This document shows, piece after piece, positions 43,819 to 52,050 of a stretch of 64,000 nucleotides of DNA. Numbering within the stretch: position 1 is the stretch's first letter; each line of letters begins with the position of its first letter. The DNA lies in IMG/VR virus record IMGVR_UViG_3300032323_001868, positions 1 to 64,000 of that record, one strand, 5' to 3'. Under the pieces are notes generated by a model. The model saw nothing but the letters and a program-made list of their open reading frames with translations, was not told the DNA's origin and did no database searches. The DNA is from a virus. The position numbers and the translations under genes were made by a program.

Positions 43819-44561
43819 TGATTAACTTATCCGCTGAAAAAATGATAGGATGTCCGCTAGTAGTTTCTCCCATGTCTATTAAAAGAGATTGGATGGATGA
43901 AACTCCACAGGGACATGCGTATAGGTGTTTTCCAGTCGGACAGGCCAACATGGTTGGTTGGAGCCTTTCTTGTGTAGACGACATTACCTTTGTTTGGAAC
44001 GGTATAACAGATACTACTTCAGATACAGTGTCTATAGTAGATCAAAAGCCATATCTTTATACTGGTCGTGGTCAATCAACATTAAGTTTTAATACAGGGT
44101 TAGTTTTTAAATCTGACGAAAATATTAGTTTATTAACAATCAACCCAGTAAATTCTTTTAGTTTGGATTTTGAAACTATGTCTTCTTTGATAAGTACATC
44201 ATTTTATGACAACCCGCTACCATTAGCCATTAAAGCCAGGGCTGCTAACAAAGAGGTAACAATAAAAGCAGGAACACCTATAGCAACAATAATTCCTATA
44301 TCATTAACAATGATAAATAACACTACAATCAATATTGTTGATTATTTAGATATAGATAATAAGAGAGCCTTATCAAATCAAGCATACGGTGAGGCAGCAC
44401 AAGTTATCAACCAGTCAGGAAAGTGGACAGACTGGTATAGAGATGCTGTTAATGAAAAGGGTGAGTCAGTCGGACACCATGAGGCAAAAACAATAAAACT
44501 GTCTGTGGTCGATAATACAACTAGTAAAACCAATAATCCTCTAGAGAAAAAAGAGATATAA
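43818..44561 (+). CDS. DUF6065-like protein
   Basis: 247 aa. MSIKRDWMDETPQGHAYRCFPVGQANMVGWSLSCVDDITFVWNG matches the DUF6065 start (W-MD-TP--FAYRC-P---AN--GW). Later GRGQSTLSFNTG, NPLPLAIKAR and AGTPIATIIPIS fit the rest. It overlaps the oxygenase stop by one base. In other phages DUF6065 genes also sit near structural or glycan genes; function unknown. Confidence 0.7.
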   Translation: MINLSAEKMIGCPLVVSPMSIKRDWMDETPQGHAYRCFPVGQANMVGWSLSCVDDITFVWNGITDTTSDTVSIVDQKPYLYTGRGQSTLSFNTGLVFKSDENISLLTINPVNSFSLDFETMSSLISTSFYDNPLPLAIKARAANKEVTIKAGTPIATIIPISLTMINNTTINIVDYLDIDNKRALSNQAYGEAAQVINQSGKWTDWYRDAVNEKGESVGHHEAKTIKLSVVDNTTSKTNNPLEKKEI

Positions 44562-44562
44562 T
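44557..44562 (+). promoter_or_regulatory. -10 element, leaderless start at 44569
   Basis: TATAAT overlapping the upstream stop, 6 nt (GTAATT) before the ATG. Confidence 0.65.
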
Positions 44563-44568
44563 GTAATT

Positions 44569-45297
44569 ATGAACACTAACGAAAACATGCAGGTTGTAAA
44601 GAGGACTGCTTCCCTTACACCTTCTGGATTTTTTGGCAATGGGCCAGAAATGATAGTTGAGTTAGAAAACTTTATGACTCAAGAAGAGATGGATTTTTTA
44701 GAAAAGGCTGCAAAGTCTATAACTATTTGGGATGTTACCCAGAGCCATGTAAATGAGAATGGAACCGTAATATATGATTCAGATTATTGGAAAGATAGGG
44801 TTGCAACTAGCCCAACATTAGATAAAAATGATCCAGCAATTGCTCCAATTATTGCAGGGCTATTTCAAAGACTAAAGCCAATCGTAGAAGAGTTTTATAA
44901 GGTAAAGGTTAACCCAACAGGAACAACCATTGTTAGATGGTTACCTGGACAGTTTCAAAAACCACATGCAGACAAAGAACTACACGAAGGTGTAGACGCT
45001 GGACTTCCAAACGATTTTCCATACTACGATCTGTCAAGTTTGTTTTATTTAAATGAAGACTATGAGGGGGGAGAGTTATACTTTCCGCTACAAGGGGTTC
45101 AGTTTAAACCAAAAAGAGGCGCTGCATATTTTTTCCCAGGGGATATGAACTATATTCATGGCGTTACTGAAATAAAAAGTGGAATAAGATATACCTGTCC
45201 ATTTTTTTGGGAAATTCTAGAACATACTGGAGACAAGCAGCCAGACCCAAATGCTAAGTATCATAGAACACTAATAGATGGAGACATAGAAAAATGA
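44569..45297 (+). CDS. 2OG-Fe(II) oxygenase, P4H-like
   Basis: 242 aa. KPHADK gives His133-Ala-Asp135, YIHGVT gives His197, and GIRYT gives Arg207. LFYLNEDYEGGELYFPLQ is the core. It starts a run of four oxygenases (44.6-47.3 kb), the first three overlapping by 4 bp. Confidence 0.88.
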   Translation: MNTNENMQVVKRTASLTPSGFFGNGPEMIVELENFMTQEEMDFLEKAAKSITIWDVTQSHVNENGTVIYDSDYWKDRVATSPTLDKNDPAIAPIIAGLFQRLKPIVEEFYKVKVNPTGTTIVRWLPGQFQKPHADKELHEGVDAGLPNDFPYYDLSSLFYLNEDYEGGELYFPLQGVQFKPKRGAAYFFPGDMNYIHGVTEIKSGIRYTCPFFWEILEHTGDKQPDPNAKYHRTLIDGDIEK

Positions 45298-46046
45298 ACT
45301 TAAATAATAAAATTAGATTAACAGAAGATATTCTTTTGTTTGAAAACTTTTTAACAGAAGATGAATCTAAAAAGGCAATTGAGGTTTTAGACCTACAGGC
45401 TACAAACAACACCCTAACCTGGATGCCAATCTCTTTTTATGAGTCATACTCTTCTGTTATCCCGCAAGACAATGATCCCGAATTAGCAGAAATTGGCTTG
45501 CCATTTGACTTTTTTTCAAATGTAAAAAAGGGCATTATCAAAGCAGTTTCATATGTCCATGATATTGATGAGTCTAAACTGGTACAAATCGGATATCATA
45601 CTCAAAAGTGGGAGCCAGGAGCATATGCAACACTACACTCAGACAACACAGACACAGAGGGAAATTCTGGACCATTTGCAAGAAGCAAGTATGCTGCCTT
45701 CTTATACTTAAATGATGATATTGAGGGTGGAGTTTTACAGTTTCCAAGTCACAACATAGTTATTCCACCAAAAACAGGTTTGTTGGCAGCGTTTGCAGGT
45801 GGATTTGATAATATGCATGAAGTAACAATGATAACTAAGGGTGTTAGATATACACTAGGCTCATTTTGGGATGACAAGCAAGAAGAAGAGTACCCAGAAG
45901 AAGTAAGAGCGCAGTGGAAAGAAGAAATGCAAAAGATTAGAGATGCCCAAAAAATAGAAAAAGAAGAGTGGCAAAAGATACTACAAGATGGGTATAAGAT
46001 AGATCAAAATGGAAATAAATATCCTGTCAAGGATTTAGAAAAATGA
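45294..46046 (+). CDS. 2OG-Fe(II) oxygenase with helical C-terminal tail
   Basis: 250 aa. TLHSDNTDTEGN gives His115-Ser-Asp117, NMHEVT gives His175, and GVRYT gives Arg185. After the core (LYLNDDIEGGVLQFPSHN) the last 60 residues are a charged helix (VRAQWKEEMQKIRDAQKIEKEEWQKIL), like the tail of the 4011 enzyme, perhaps for oligomerisation or substrate docking. Confidence 0.88.
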   Translation: MNLNNKIRLTEDILLFENFLTEDESKKAIEVLDLQATNNTLTWMPISFYESYSSVIPQDNDPELAEIGLPFDFFSNVKKGIIKAVSYVHDIDESKLVQIGYHTQKWEPGAYATLHSDNTDTEGNSGPFARSKYAAFLYLNDDIEGGVLQFPSHNIVIPPKTGLLAAFAGGFDNMHEVTMITKGVRYTLGSFWDDKQEEEYPEEVRAQWKEEMQKIRDAQKIEKEEWQKILQDGYKIDQNGNKYPVKDLEK

Positions 46047-46702
46047 TTCAATCTTTAAAACAAAAAATACAGGATGATGGTTTTGTTGTTAAAGAACCAA
46101 TCAGCGATGTGTTGGTTGTAGAAGATTTTCTTTCTATAGATGAATTGCAACAGTTTAAAAATATTATTAACAATTTAACTGAGGCTGACTGGAACATTGA
46201 ATATACCAAAAACCTAACAAGATTTTGTTTAGAAAAGTTTGGAAGAGACGATGTTGAAAATTTGGTTGCAGAGGGTAAATTTGAAATTACCAGGGGCTGG
46301 GAAGATAAAAACTATAGCATTGCAAATGACCCAATTGTAGAAAACGTTATTACTAAACTAAGTCGTTTAGTTAATTCTGTAGATCCATCGTTAGAGCCTA
46401 GCGGATTAAAAACACTGCAAAGAATGCAAGAAGGTGTTGAACTAAAGGCTCATACAGATCAGCATACAGATCCTTCAATTAGGTATGCTACGATAATTTA
46501 TTTAAATGACAACTATAATGGTGGGGAGTTGTTTTTTAGTGATAAAGATTTGGAGTTAAAGCCAAAGCCAGGTTCTTTAGTCGTGTTTCCAGGAACAGAC
46601 GATTTCAACCATGGTGTAAGGCATGTAGAGGAAGGCCCAATCAGATATGTGCTGGTGGGATTTATAAAAGTTAAAGATTTTTATGAAAATAACAAATACT
46701 AG
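46043..46702 (+). CDS. 2OG-Fe(II) oxygenase, P4H-like
   Basis: 219 aa. LKAHTDQHTD gives His137-Thr-Asp139, FNHGVR gives His190, and GPIRYV gives Arg201. IIYLNDNYNGGELFFSDKDLELKPKPGSLVVFPG is a textbook P4H core. Overlaps the previous gene by 4 bp. Confidence 0.88.
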   Translation: MIQSLKQKIQDDGFVVKEPISDVLVVEDFLSIDELQQFKNIINNLTEADWNIEYTKNLTRFCLEKFGRDDVENLVAEGKFEITRGWEDKNYSIANDPIVENVITKLSRLVNSVDPSLEPSGLKTLQRMQEGVELKAHTDQHTDPSIRYATIIYLNDNYNGGELFFSDKDLELKPKPGSLVVFPGTDDFNHGVRHVEEGPIRYVLVGFIKVKDFYENNKY

Positions 46703-46717
46703 GAAATGGAGATAGAA

Positions 46718-47347
46718 ATGGACAAGCAGATACTAGAAGAAAAGGTTTATTACTATACAAAAGTAATTGATGATCCAAAAAAACTTGTTGATGCCATTGA
46801 GAGTGACAATGCAAGCGAATGGGGAGAGTGGGCTGCTTGCAGCGGACAACACTACGTCTACGGTACAGATAAGAGCATTTCTTTGTCTGATGAAAAAGAT
46901 GAATCAAATAACTATATCTACTCTACATTACAAAAGGCTTTTGACGATGTAGCAAGAGACTATGCAAAATCTCAAGGAATTACAGATGAACCAAAACTGT
47001 TTCCTATGTATCCGATTAAAAAGTATCAGGCTGGAACCTTTATGGGTGCACATTTTGACCAACAAGAGGGAGACGAAAGACTAAAGGTTTCTTTTGTTAT
47101 GTATCTAAATGATGATTATGAAGGTGGAGAAATTTCATTTACTATTGCCTCACCAGAAGGCGTACTAAAGACACAGACTCCTCATGCAGATTTTGAAATT
47201 GCCAAAGATGAAGGAAATTATACGTTTTATGTGAAGCCAGAAGCAGGAAGCATTATCGTGTTTCCTCCATCTCCACCATACCACCATACCGCTCATCTGG
47301 TAAAAAGTGGATATAAGTACATGGTTCCACAACACTGGATTCATTAA
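46718..47347 (+). CDS. 2OG-Fe(II) oxygenase, Lys-type, with inserted loop
   Basis: 209 aa from ATG 46718 (GGAG 6 nt upstream; ATG 46706 is possible). GAHFDQ gives His112-Phe-Asp114, YHHTAH gives His190 or His193, and GYKYM gives Lys200. About 25 extra residues sit between the core strand and the second His. VMYLNDDYEGGEISF is the core. Confidence 0.87.
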   Translation: MDKQILEEKVYYYTKVIDDPKKLVDAIESDNASEWGEWAACSGQHYVYGTDKSISLSDEKDESNNYIYSTLQKAFDDVARDYAKSQGITDEPKLFPMYPIKKYQAGTFMGAHFDQQEGDERLKVSFVMYLNDDYEGGEISFTIASPEGVLKTQTPHADFEIAKDEGNYTFYVKPEAGSIIVFPPSPPYHHTAHLVKSGYKYMVPQHWIH

Positions 47348-47349
47348 TT

Positions 47350-48018
47350 TTGAAAACTGCAATAGTCACAGGGGCAAGTAAGGGTGTTGGCTATGAAACA
47401 GTCAAACTTTTGTCTAAAAATGGATATAAAGTAATTGCTGTTTCAAGAAACCTTTCTAAAGTTTCTGAGTTAGAGTCTGAAAATGTTGAAACATACAAAC
47501 TAGATATAACAAATTCGGACGAAATAAAAAATTTTTATGAAAAGTATAAAAATATAACATTAGACCTTCTAGTAAACAATGCAGGTGGTGGATCTAGCCC
47601 AACAGACATTATGCACGAAACAATGGCAAACTTTAGAATCGCCTATGACATAAATGTTTCTGGCCCTATGTATCTTTCACAACTGTTTGTGCCATGTATG
47701 AAAAAGTCAAACTCCCCAACTATTATTTTTGTAACATCAATAGGTGGTAATGTTCCATATCCTGGGGGTGGTAACTATACAAATGCTAAACGAGGCGAGA
47801 TAGGTCTTATTGAGACAATGAGGTTAGAGTTTCCATCACACAACATTAAGGTAACAGAGATATGCCCAGGGACTATAGATACTCAACAAGAAAAGAAAGA
47901 TCAAGCGCTTACTGCTGAAGACCTTGCCGAATCTATTTTGTGGGTTTCTTCATTGCCAAGCCATTTTAATGTCAATAGTCTGAATATTAGTCATATCAAT
48001 AATGCAGTTTTTAGATAA
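47350..48018 (+). CDS. Short-chain dehydrogenase/reductase (SDR)
   Basis: 222 aa with TTG start. TGASKGVG (7-14) binds NAD(P); NNAG (76-79), Ser130 and Tyr143-x3-Lys147 form the active site; PGT follows. It could reduce or oxidise a sugar or keto group for fibre or surface glycan modification (inference from the neighbours). Confidence 0.88.
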   Translation: MKTAIVTGASKGVGYETVKLLSKNGYKVIAVSRNLSKVSELESENVETYKLDITNSDEIKNFYEKYKNITLDLLVNNAGGGSSPTDIMHETMANFRIAYDINVSGPMYLSQLFVPCMKKSNSPTIIFVTSIGGNVPYPGGGNYTNAKRGEIGLIETMRLEFPSHNIKVTEICPGTIDTQQEKKDQALTAEDLAESILWVSSLPSHFNVNSLNISHINNAVFR

Positions 48019-48020
48019 AA

Positions 48021-48058
48021 AAATACCCTCCTAGCATTGTGCTAAGAGGGTTATTTTT
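48021..48058. terminator. Bidirectional terminator between convergent genes
   Basis: ACCCTC/GAGGGT plus AGCA/TGCT pairing, with A-rich sequence on the left and TTATTTTTA on the right, serving both the SDR gene (+) and the lysozyme-like gene (-). Confidence 0.75.
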
Positions 48059-48065
48059 ATTTTAG

Positions 48066-48617
48066 TTAGTGAGGAAATTTTGACATCCAAGACTTAGTTC
48101 TTGGAGTCAACCCCTTCCAAGCGGACCAATCTTCTCCACCATTTGTCATATAATACGCAATCTCTGCATTTTTAACAGGGTTAAAAAGTTCTGCGTTTGA
48201 TTCAAGATCAAACTTAGTTCTGCGATCAGGACCAAGTTGGTCTATCATATTTATTTGAAATACCCCATAAGAAGAATCGCCTGTTCTATGGTTGCCGTTG
48301 TATGCCAAAGGTCGTCCATTAGACTCCTTCTTTGCAACAGCCCAAGCAACCACTAAGTCCCTACCCTCAAATCCAACCAAAGATAGCAAAGTCTTTAGTT
48401 CTGTATCTGTTAGATTTGTCTTATTTTCAAAACGCTCTAATATTTTTACCTTAGAAACCAAAAAAGCCGACTTGTGGTCGGCAGGCTTAACTTCTGAAGA
48501 TTTACTTATTAAATTGTTGTCAGTTGAAAAGTCATCAGCCTTAGCAACATTGCTTACGGGTGCTAACAGTCCAACCAACGATAGGATTCCAATCCAAGCC
48601 ATCTTGTCTCTTCTCAT
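48066..48617 (-). CDS. Secreted lysozyme/transglycosylase-like protein
   Basis: 183 aa. Signal peptide with basic start MRRDKMAWIG, hydrophobic core and cleavage near AKA-DD (27). The C-terminal domain AWAVAKKESNGRPLAYNGN...GDSSYGVFQINMIDQLG...NAEIAYYMTNGGEDWSAWKG has the lysozyme-like layout with Glu98 as catalytic acid, GVFQIN and the terminal W-AWK. It is the only minus-strand gene in the fibre region and has its own regulated-looking leader. Being exported, it may remodel the cell wall from outside. Confidence 0.8.
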   Translation of the reverse strand: MRRDKMAWIGILSLVGLLAPVSNVAKADDFSTDNNLISKSSEVKPADHKSAFLVSKVKILERFENKTNLTDTELKTLLSLVGFEGRDLVVAWAVAKKESNGRPLAYNGNHRTGDSSYGVFQINMIDQLGPDRRTKFDLESNAELFNPVKNAEIAYYMTNGGEDWSAWKGLTPRTKSWMSKFPH

Positions 48618-48642
48618 AAAATATACCTCCTAGAGAACAATT

Positions 48643-48675
48643 GCTACCGTTTGGTAGCATAATCCAAGTATAACA
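48643..48675 (-). promoter_or_regulatory. Promoter and hairpin leader of the secreted lysozyme-like gene
   Basis: On the minus strand: TGT plus TATACT (48667-48675), then a leader with GCTACC/GGTAGC hairpin (48643-48658, loop AAAC), then AGGAGGT before the ATG at 48617. Confidence 0.6.
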
Positions 48676-48742
48676 TGTTTTTGCCCTACAAGTCAACTTT
48701 TGTATAACATTTTTATAACTTATTTATTTTATTATATTCAAG

Positions 48743-48751
48743 TGGTATAAT
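48743..48751 (+). promoter_or_regulatory. Extended -10, near-leaderless start at 48762
   Basis: TGG plus TATAAT, 10 nt before the ATG, so the leader would be at most about 4 nt. Confidence 0.6.
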
Positions 48752-48761
48752 TGTAAATACT

Positions 48762-49166
48762 ATGGCTACTTATAGAGGACAAGAATCAAAAAGCGCTTAC
48801 GATGTTGGTTTAAGACCACCGATGGTAAGTTGGACGATAGTTAAAGGCGATACGGCAGCATTCAGAGTTTATACAACAGACGACAATAAAGATCCGTTGA
48901 TTATTGAGGACTGGAACATCCGTTGTGAGTTCCGCCGTCCAGACATTAGAAACAACATAGACCAAGATTCGGCTGGTACTATTTTTACTATTACCCCAGG
49001 TCCAACTCCAAATGACCAAATTGGAGAATTCACAGTTTCCCTAACTTCTGCCCAGACAATTCAACTTCGTACTGGCGATGTATTTGATGTTGAGTTAAGT
49101 GATGCCGATAGAGTCTGGACAGTTTGCCAGGGTAAAATGATAGTCATTGAGGATGTAACTGACTAA
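48762..49166 (+). CDS. Beta-sandwich virion-like protein, paralogue of 19830 and 38700
   Basis: 134 aa. VSWTIVKGDTAAFRVYTTDDNKDPLIIEDWNIRCEFRRP...VWTVCQGKMIVIEDVTD; shares the W-V-KGD-F-V start and the terminal I-VIEDVT. It is coupled to the next gene by TAATG. Confidence 0.65.
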   Translation: MATYRGQESKSAYDVGLRPPMVSWTIVKGDTAAFRVYTTDDNKDPLIIEDWNIRCEFRRPDIRNNIDQDSAGTIFTITPGPTPNDQIGEFTVSLTSAQTIQLRTGDVFDVELSDADRVWTVCQGKMIVIEDVTD

Positions 49167-49390
49167 TGGCAACTGCTGTAATTATTGACGATTACAGTAA
49201 GAGGGTAGCAATTCCTAGTGCCGTTAATTATCCAATAACACAAATAGAGTACTCTGCACCACTAACTACAGTTGAGTCTATACTTCCATTTAGAGTTCGA
49301 TTTAGTACAATAATTATTGAAGGGTACTCTTCTTCAAACCCACCAGGAATTGGTATTCAGATTATTGGTTTTTCTAACTGGATTATTTAA
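49166..49390 (+). CDS. Virion-associated-like partner protein (74 aa)
   Basis: MATAVIIDDYSKRVAIPSAVNYPITQIEYSAPLTTVESILPFRVRFSTIIIEGYSSSNPPGIGIQIIGFSNWII: beta-rich, ending in a hydrophobic strand. It takes the partner position after the beta-sandwich gene, as 19543 does on the minus strand. Confidence 0.6.
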   Translation: MATAVIIDDYSKRVAIPSAVNYPITQIEYSAPLTTVESILPFRVRFSTIIIEGYSSSNPPGIGIQIIGFSNWII

Positions 49391-49395
49391 TAATC

Positions 49396-49404
49396 TGATA
49401 TAAT
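49396..49404 (+). promoter_or_regulatory. Extended -10 promoter
   Basis: TGA plus TATAAT; leader with GAAGGAG before ATG 49437. Confidence 0.65.
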
Positions 49405-49436
49405 CTATTCATAACCCCAGCGAAGGAGAAAACATT

Positions 49437-50969
49437 ATGGGCGTAAGTATATCTGGTAAAGGGGTCCTTTCTGGACTTGCATCTCTTGTAGCAGGGGTAG
49501 TTAATAATTTTAATCTTTTAATAACACGAATCATTGGTTACACAAACACTGGTGGTGGTGGAAGTTCCTATTACACAACTATGGTTGGATCAACAGGTCC
49601 TGGATATGTTGCTGGAGGATATGGTAGTGTTCTTGCACACTCATTAGACGGTATAGACTGGTCTCCATCTACTTTGTTAGGAGCAGAGGGTTCTTGGCTT
49701 TTTCCAAATAGTTTTAACTATGCTAATGGAAAATTTGTATCGGCACTTGGGGATGGATCTGCATACTCAACAGATGGAGTAACTTGGCAATATGATCCAA
49801 ACGGACCAGGACTGCGTATAGTTTATGGAAGATCTTCTAGTAACCAATATCATTTTGTTGGTATTGAACAGGAAGCAATAAAAACATCAGTAGACGGAAT
49901 TACATGGTCTAATGCATCTGTATCAGGAAATCCAACTATAGAATTGCTTAATTTTCTTACCCTATTGCCTAGAGAGTGGACAACAACTGATTTATACTTT
50001 ATTTCAGATTCGTATAGAAATGATCTCTATAGGTCAACAGATGGTCTATCATGGACTAAAAGTGTAAATGCTAATGGTTTGCGTGATTTTGCTATCTGCA
50101 GTCAAGGGTCTTTTCAGGGAAGAATAGTTGCATCAAATGGAGGCTATAAAACTTTTTACTCAGTAGATAATGGCGACACCTGGACTGAATCACAAACTGA
50201 ACTTATTGGTGTAGGTGGTGGAATACAAGAAGTTATTTATTCACCATACAATGGAATGTTTTTTGCAACAACTCAGTCTCATGTATACTACTCTGCAGAT
50301 GGTTCATCTTGGACTTCGTTTTACTCAACTCCTGAAAACTCATATCTTAGATATATTGCTGATGGAGGAGAAAAGGGAATCGTATTTAGTCGTCAGTTCA
50401 ATTCAGATGTATTCTTTATCCACACCAAAAACTTTACTAATGACTTTCAAGAATATGAAAGAGTTTTAAGTGCTTATTTTAGTGGTCAAAAAGTAATGTT
50501 CCTAAATAATAATTTTATTCATGTTACAACAGATATTTCTGCCATTTCTTCAGATGGAATAAATTGGACAGAATCCTCATCCATTTCTGGATCATATGTC
50601 CTTGCTGGAGAAGGAATTTTAAATACCCTTGTAGAAACTCAAGTTTCAATTGGTAACCAAGGCGAAGAAGGTGCAGAAATTCTTGCTCCAGTAGATGTAT
50701 ATACTGTACCAGCAAATAAAACTGCTAATATAGACGAAGTTAGAGTTAAAAATACTTCAGCAAATACAATTACATATGACCTTGGTGTTTTAAATACTGG
50801 AGTTGAACTAACCGATATAAATGCATTAATTAACGACCAGTCAATTTCTGCGGGAGCAACAGCAACAATAACAAACATATCTAGTCCACTCACCGCTGGA
50901 CAAAGAATTGTTGTATTACCTTCAGCAGTTGATGTTGTTGAAGTTAAAGTTTACGGCACAGAGTCATAA
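49437..50969 (+). CDS. Beta-propeller (BNR/Asp-box) fibre protein
   Basis: 510 aa. A hydrophobic N-terminal attachment segment and a Gly-rich linker (TGGGGSSYYTT) precede repeated Asp-box motifs S-x-D-G-x-x-W (SLDGIDW, STDGVTW, SVDGITW, STDGLSW, SVDNGDTW, SADGSSW, SSDGINW), about every 45 residues. This is a sialidase-like propeller without obvious catalytic Arg triad. From about residue 420 a beta-rich C-terminal domain follows. Likely receptor-binding tail protein. Confidence 0.8.
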   Translation: MGVSISGKGVLSGLASLVAGVVNNFNLLITRIIGYTNTGGGGSSYYTTMVGSTGPGYVAGGYGSVLAHSLDGIDWSPSTLLGAEGSWLFPNSFNYANGKFVSALGDGSAYSTDGVTWQYDPNGPGLRIVYGRSSSNQYHFVGIEQEAIKTSVDGITWSNASVSGNPTIELLNFLTLLPREWTTTDLYFISDSYRNDLYRSTDGLSWTKSVNANGLRDFAICSQGSFQGRIVASNGGYKTFYSVDNGDTWTESQTELIGVGGGIQEVIYSPYNGMFFATTQSHVYYSADGSSWTSFYSTPENSYLRYIADGGEKGIVFSRQFNSDVFFIHTKNFTNDFQEYERVLSAYFSGQKVMFLNNNFIHVTTDISAISSDGINWTESSSISGSYVLAGEGILNTLVETQVSIGNQGEEGAEILAPVDVYTVPANKTANIDEVRVKNTSANTITYDLGVLNTGVELTDINALINDQSISAGATATITNISSPLTAGQRIVVLPSAVDVVEVKVYGTES

Positions 50970-50994
50970 CAACTATATTGAGTGGGTGGTATAA

Positions 50995-52050
50995 ATGTTT
51001 AGAATGTCTTTATATGCACATCCACATGTAAGAAGATCAGAGTCTTACTTTGGTTATGCATATGCATATAATGAAATTAACAAACACCTAAGAAGATATC
51101 AGCATAACGGAGAAACCATTAATGTTGACATTAATTCTCCAAAGTCAAAAACACAATTATATTTTGGGTCTCCTGATGGATTTTTTTATGACCACCAATA
51201 TAAAATACAAATGACTCAATGGGAATCAACACTTGTTCCCCCACATTGGGTTGATCATGCAAAAAGATATGATGAATGGTGGACGGCCAATCAATTTGGA
51301 GCAGATGCTTTTATAAATGCTGGGGCACCTGCAGAAAAAATACATGTATTTGAACATGGAGTTGATTCATCTATTTGGACTCCAAAAAAACGAGGAACAA
51401 AAGATACAATAAGGTTTTTGCACATAGACTCAGGATCTCCAAGAAAGCGTGGAAGTTTGGCGGTAGAGGCTTTTAAAAAGGCATTTGGAGATAATCCTGA
51501 TTATGAGATAACTCTTAAGTACAGTCATCATGGCGCTTCAGAACAAGATTGGTTCAACGAAAAAGTCTTGGCAAATTATGGAGAGTGGCAAGATATAAAT
51601 GTTCGTCACATTAAAGAAAATTTAACTCTTGAGCATTTGATTAGTTTATTTCATTTTCACGATGTATTAATTTATCCATCAGAAGGCGAAGGGTTTGGAC
51701 TAATTCCACTACAGGCTCTTGCCACTGGAATGCCAGTAATATCAACATCTGATTGGTGCTCTTATGACAAATATTTTCAGGGGAATATAATTGAGTCCCA
51801 CAGAGGAATATCAGATGTAGTAGAAACATATACAAGACACGGAGAGGTCATACTTCCACACCTAGACTCTATGGTTGACCTAATGAAAAAAGCGGCAGAG
51901 AATATTGAAACACAATCAAATTTGTTTTATGGCCAAATATCAGAGGTAGTTAAAGACTATGACTGGCAGTATAGAACAAATATGGCTATAGATTCTTTGA
52001 TTGATAGAATCGGAATAGACATGTTTAAGAATTCTGGGTATTTTCAATGA
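50995..52050 (+). CDS. GT4-like (GT-B fold) glycosyltransferase
   Basis: 351 aa. FEHGVDSSIWTP (linker), RFLHIDSGSPRKRGSLAVEAFKKAF (start of the C-terminal domain) and IYPSEGEGFGLIPLQALATGMPVI (the E-x7-E donor-binding motif) mark a GT4 enzyme. It heads a glycan cassette of five coupled genes placed between two fibre genes. Confidence 0.87.
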   Translation: MFRMSLYAHPHVRRSESYFGYAYAYNEINKHLRRYQHNGETINVDINSPKSKTQLYFGSPDGFFYDHQYKIQMTQWESTLVPPHWVDHAKRYDEWWTANQFGADAFINAGAPAEKIHVFEHGVDSSIWTPKKRGTKDTIRFLHIDSGSPRKRGSLAVEAFKKAFGDNPDYEITLKYSHHGASEQDWFNEKVLANYGEWQDINVRHIKENLTLEHLISLFHFHDVLIYPSEGEGFGLIPLQALATGMPVISTSDWCSYDKYFQGNIIESHRGISDVVETYTRHGEVILPHLDSMVDLMKKAAENIETQSNLFYGQISEVVKDYDWQYRTNMAIDSLIDRIGIDMFKNSGYFQ

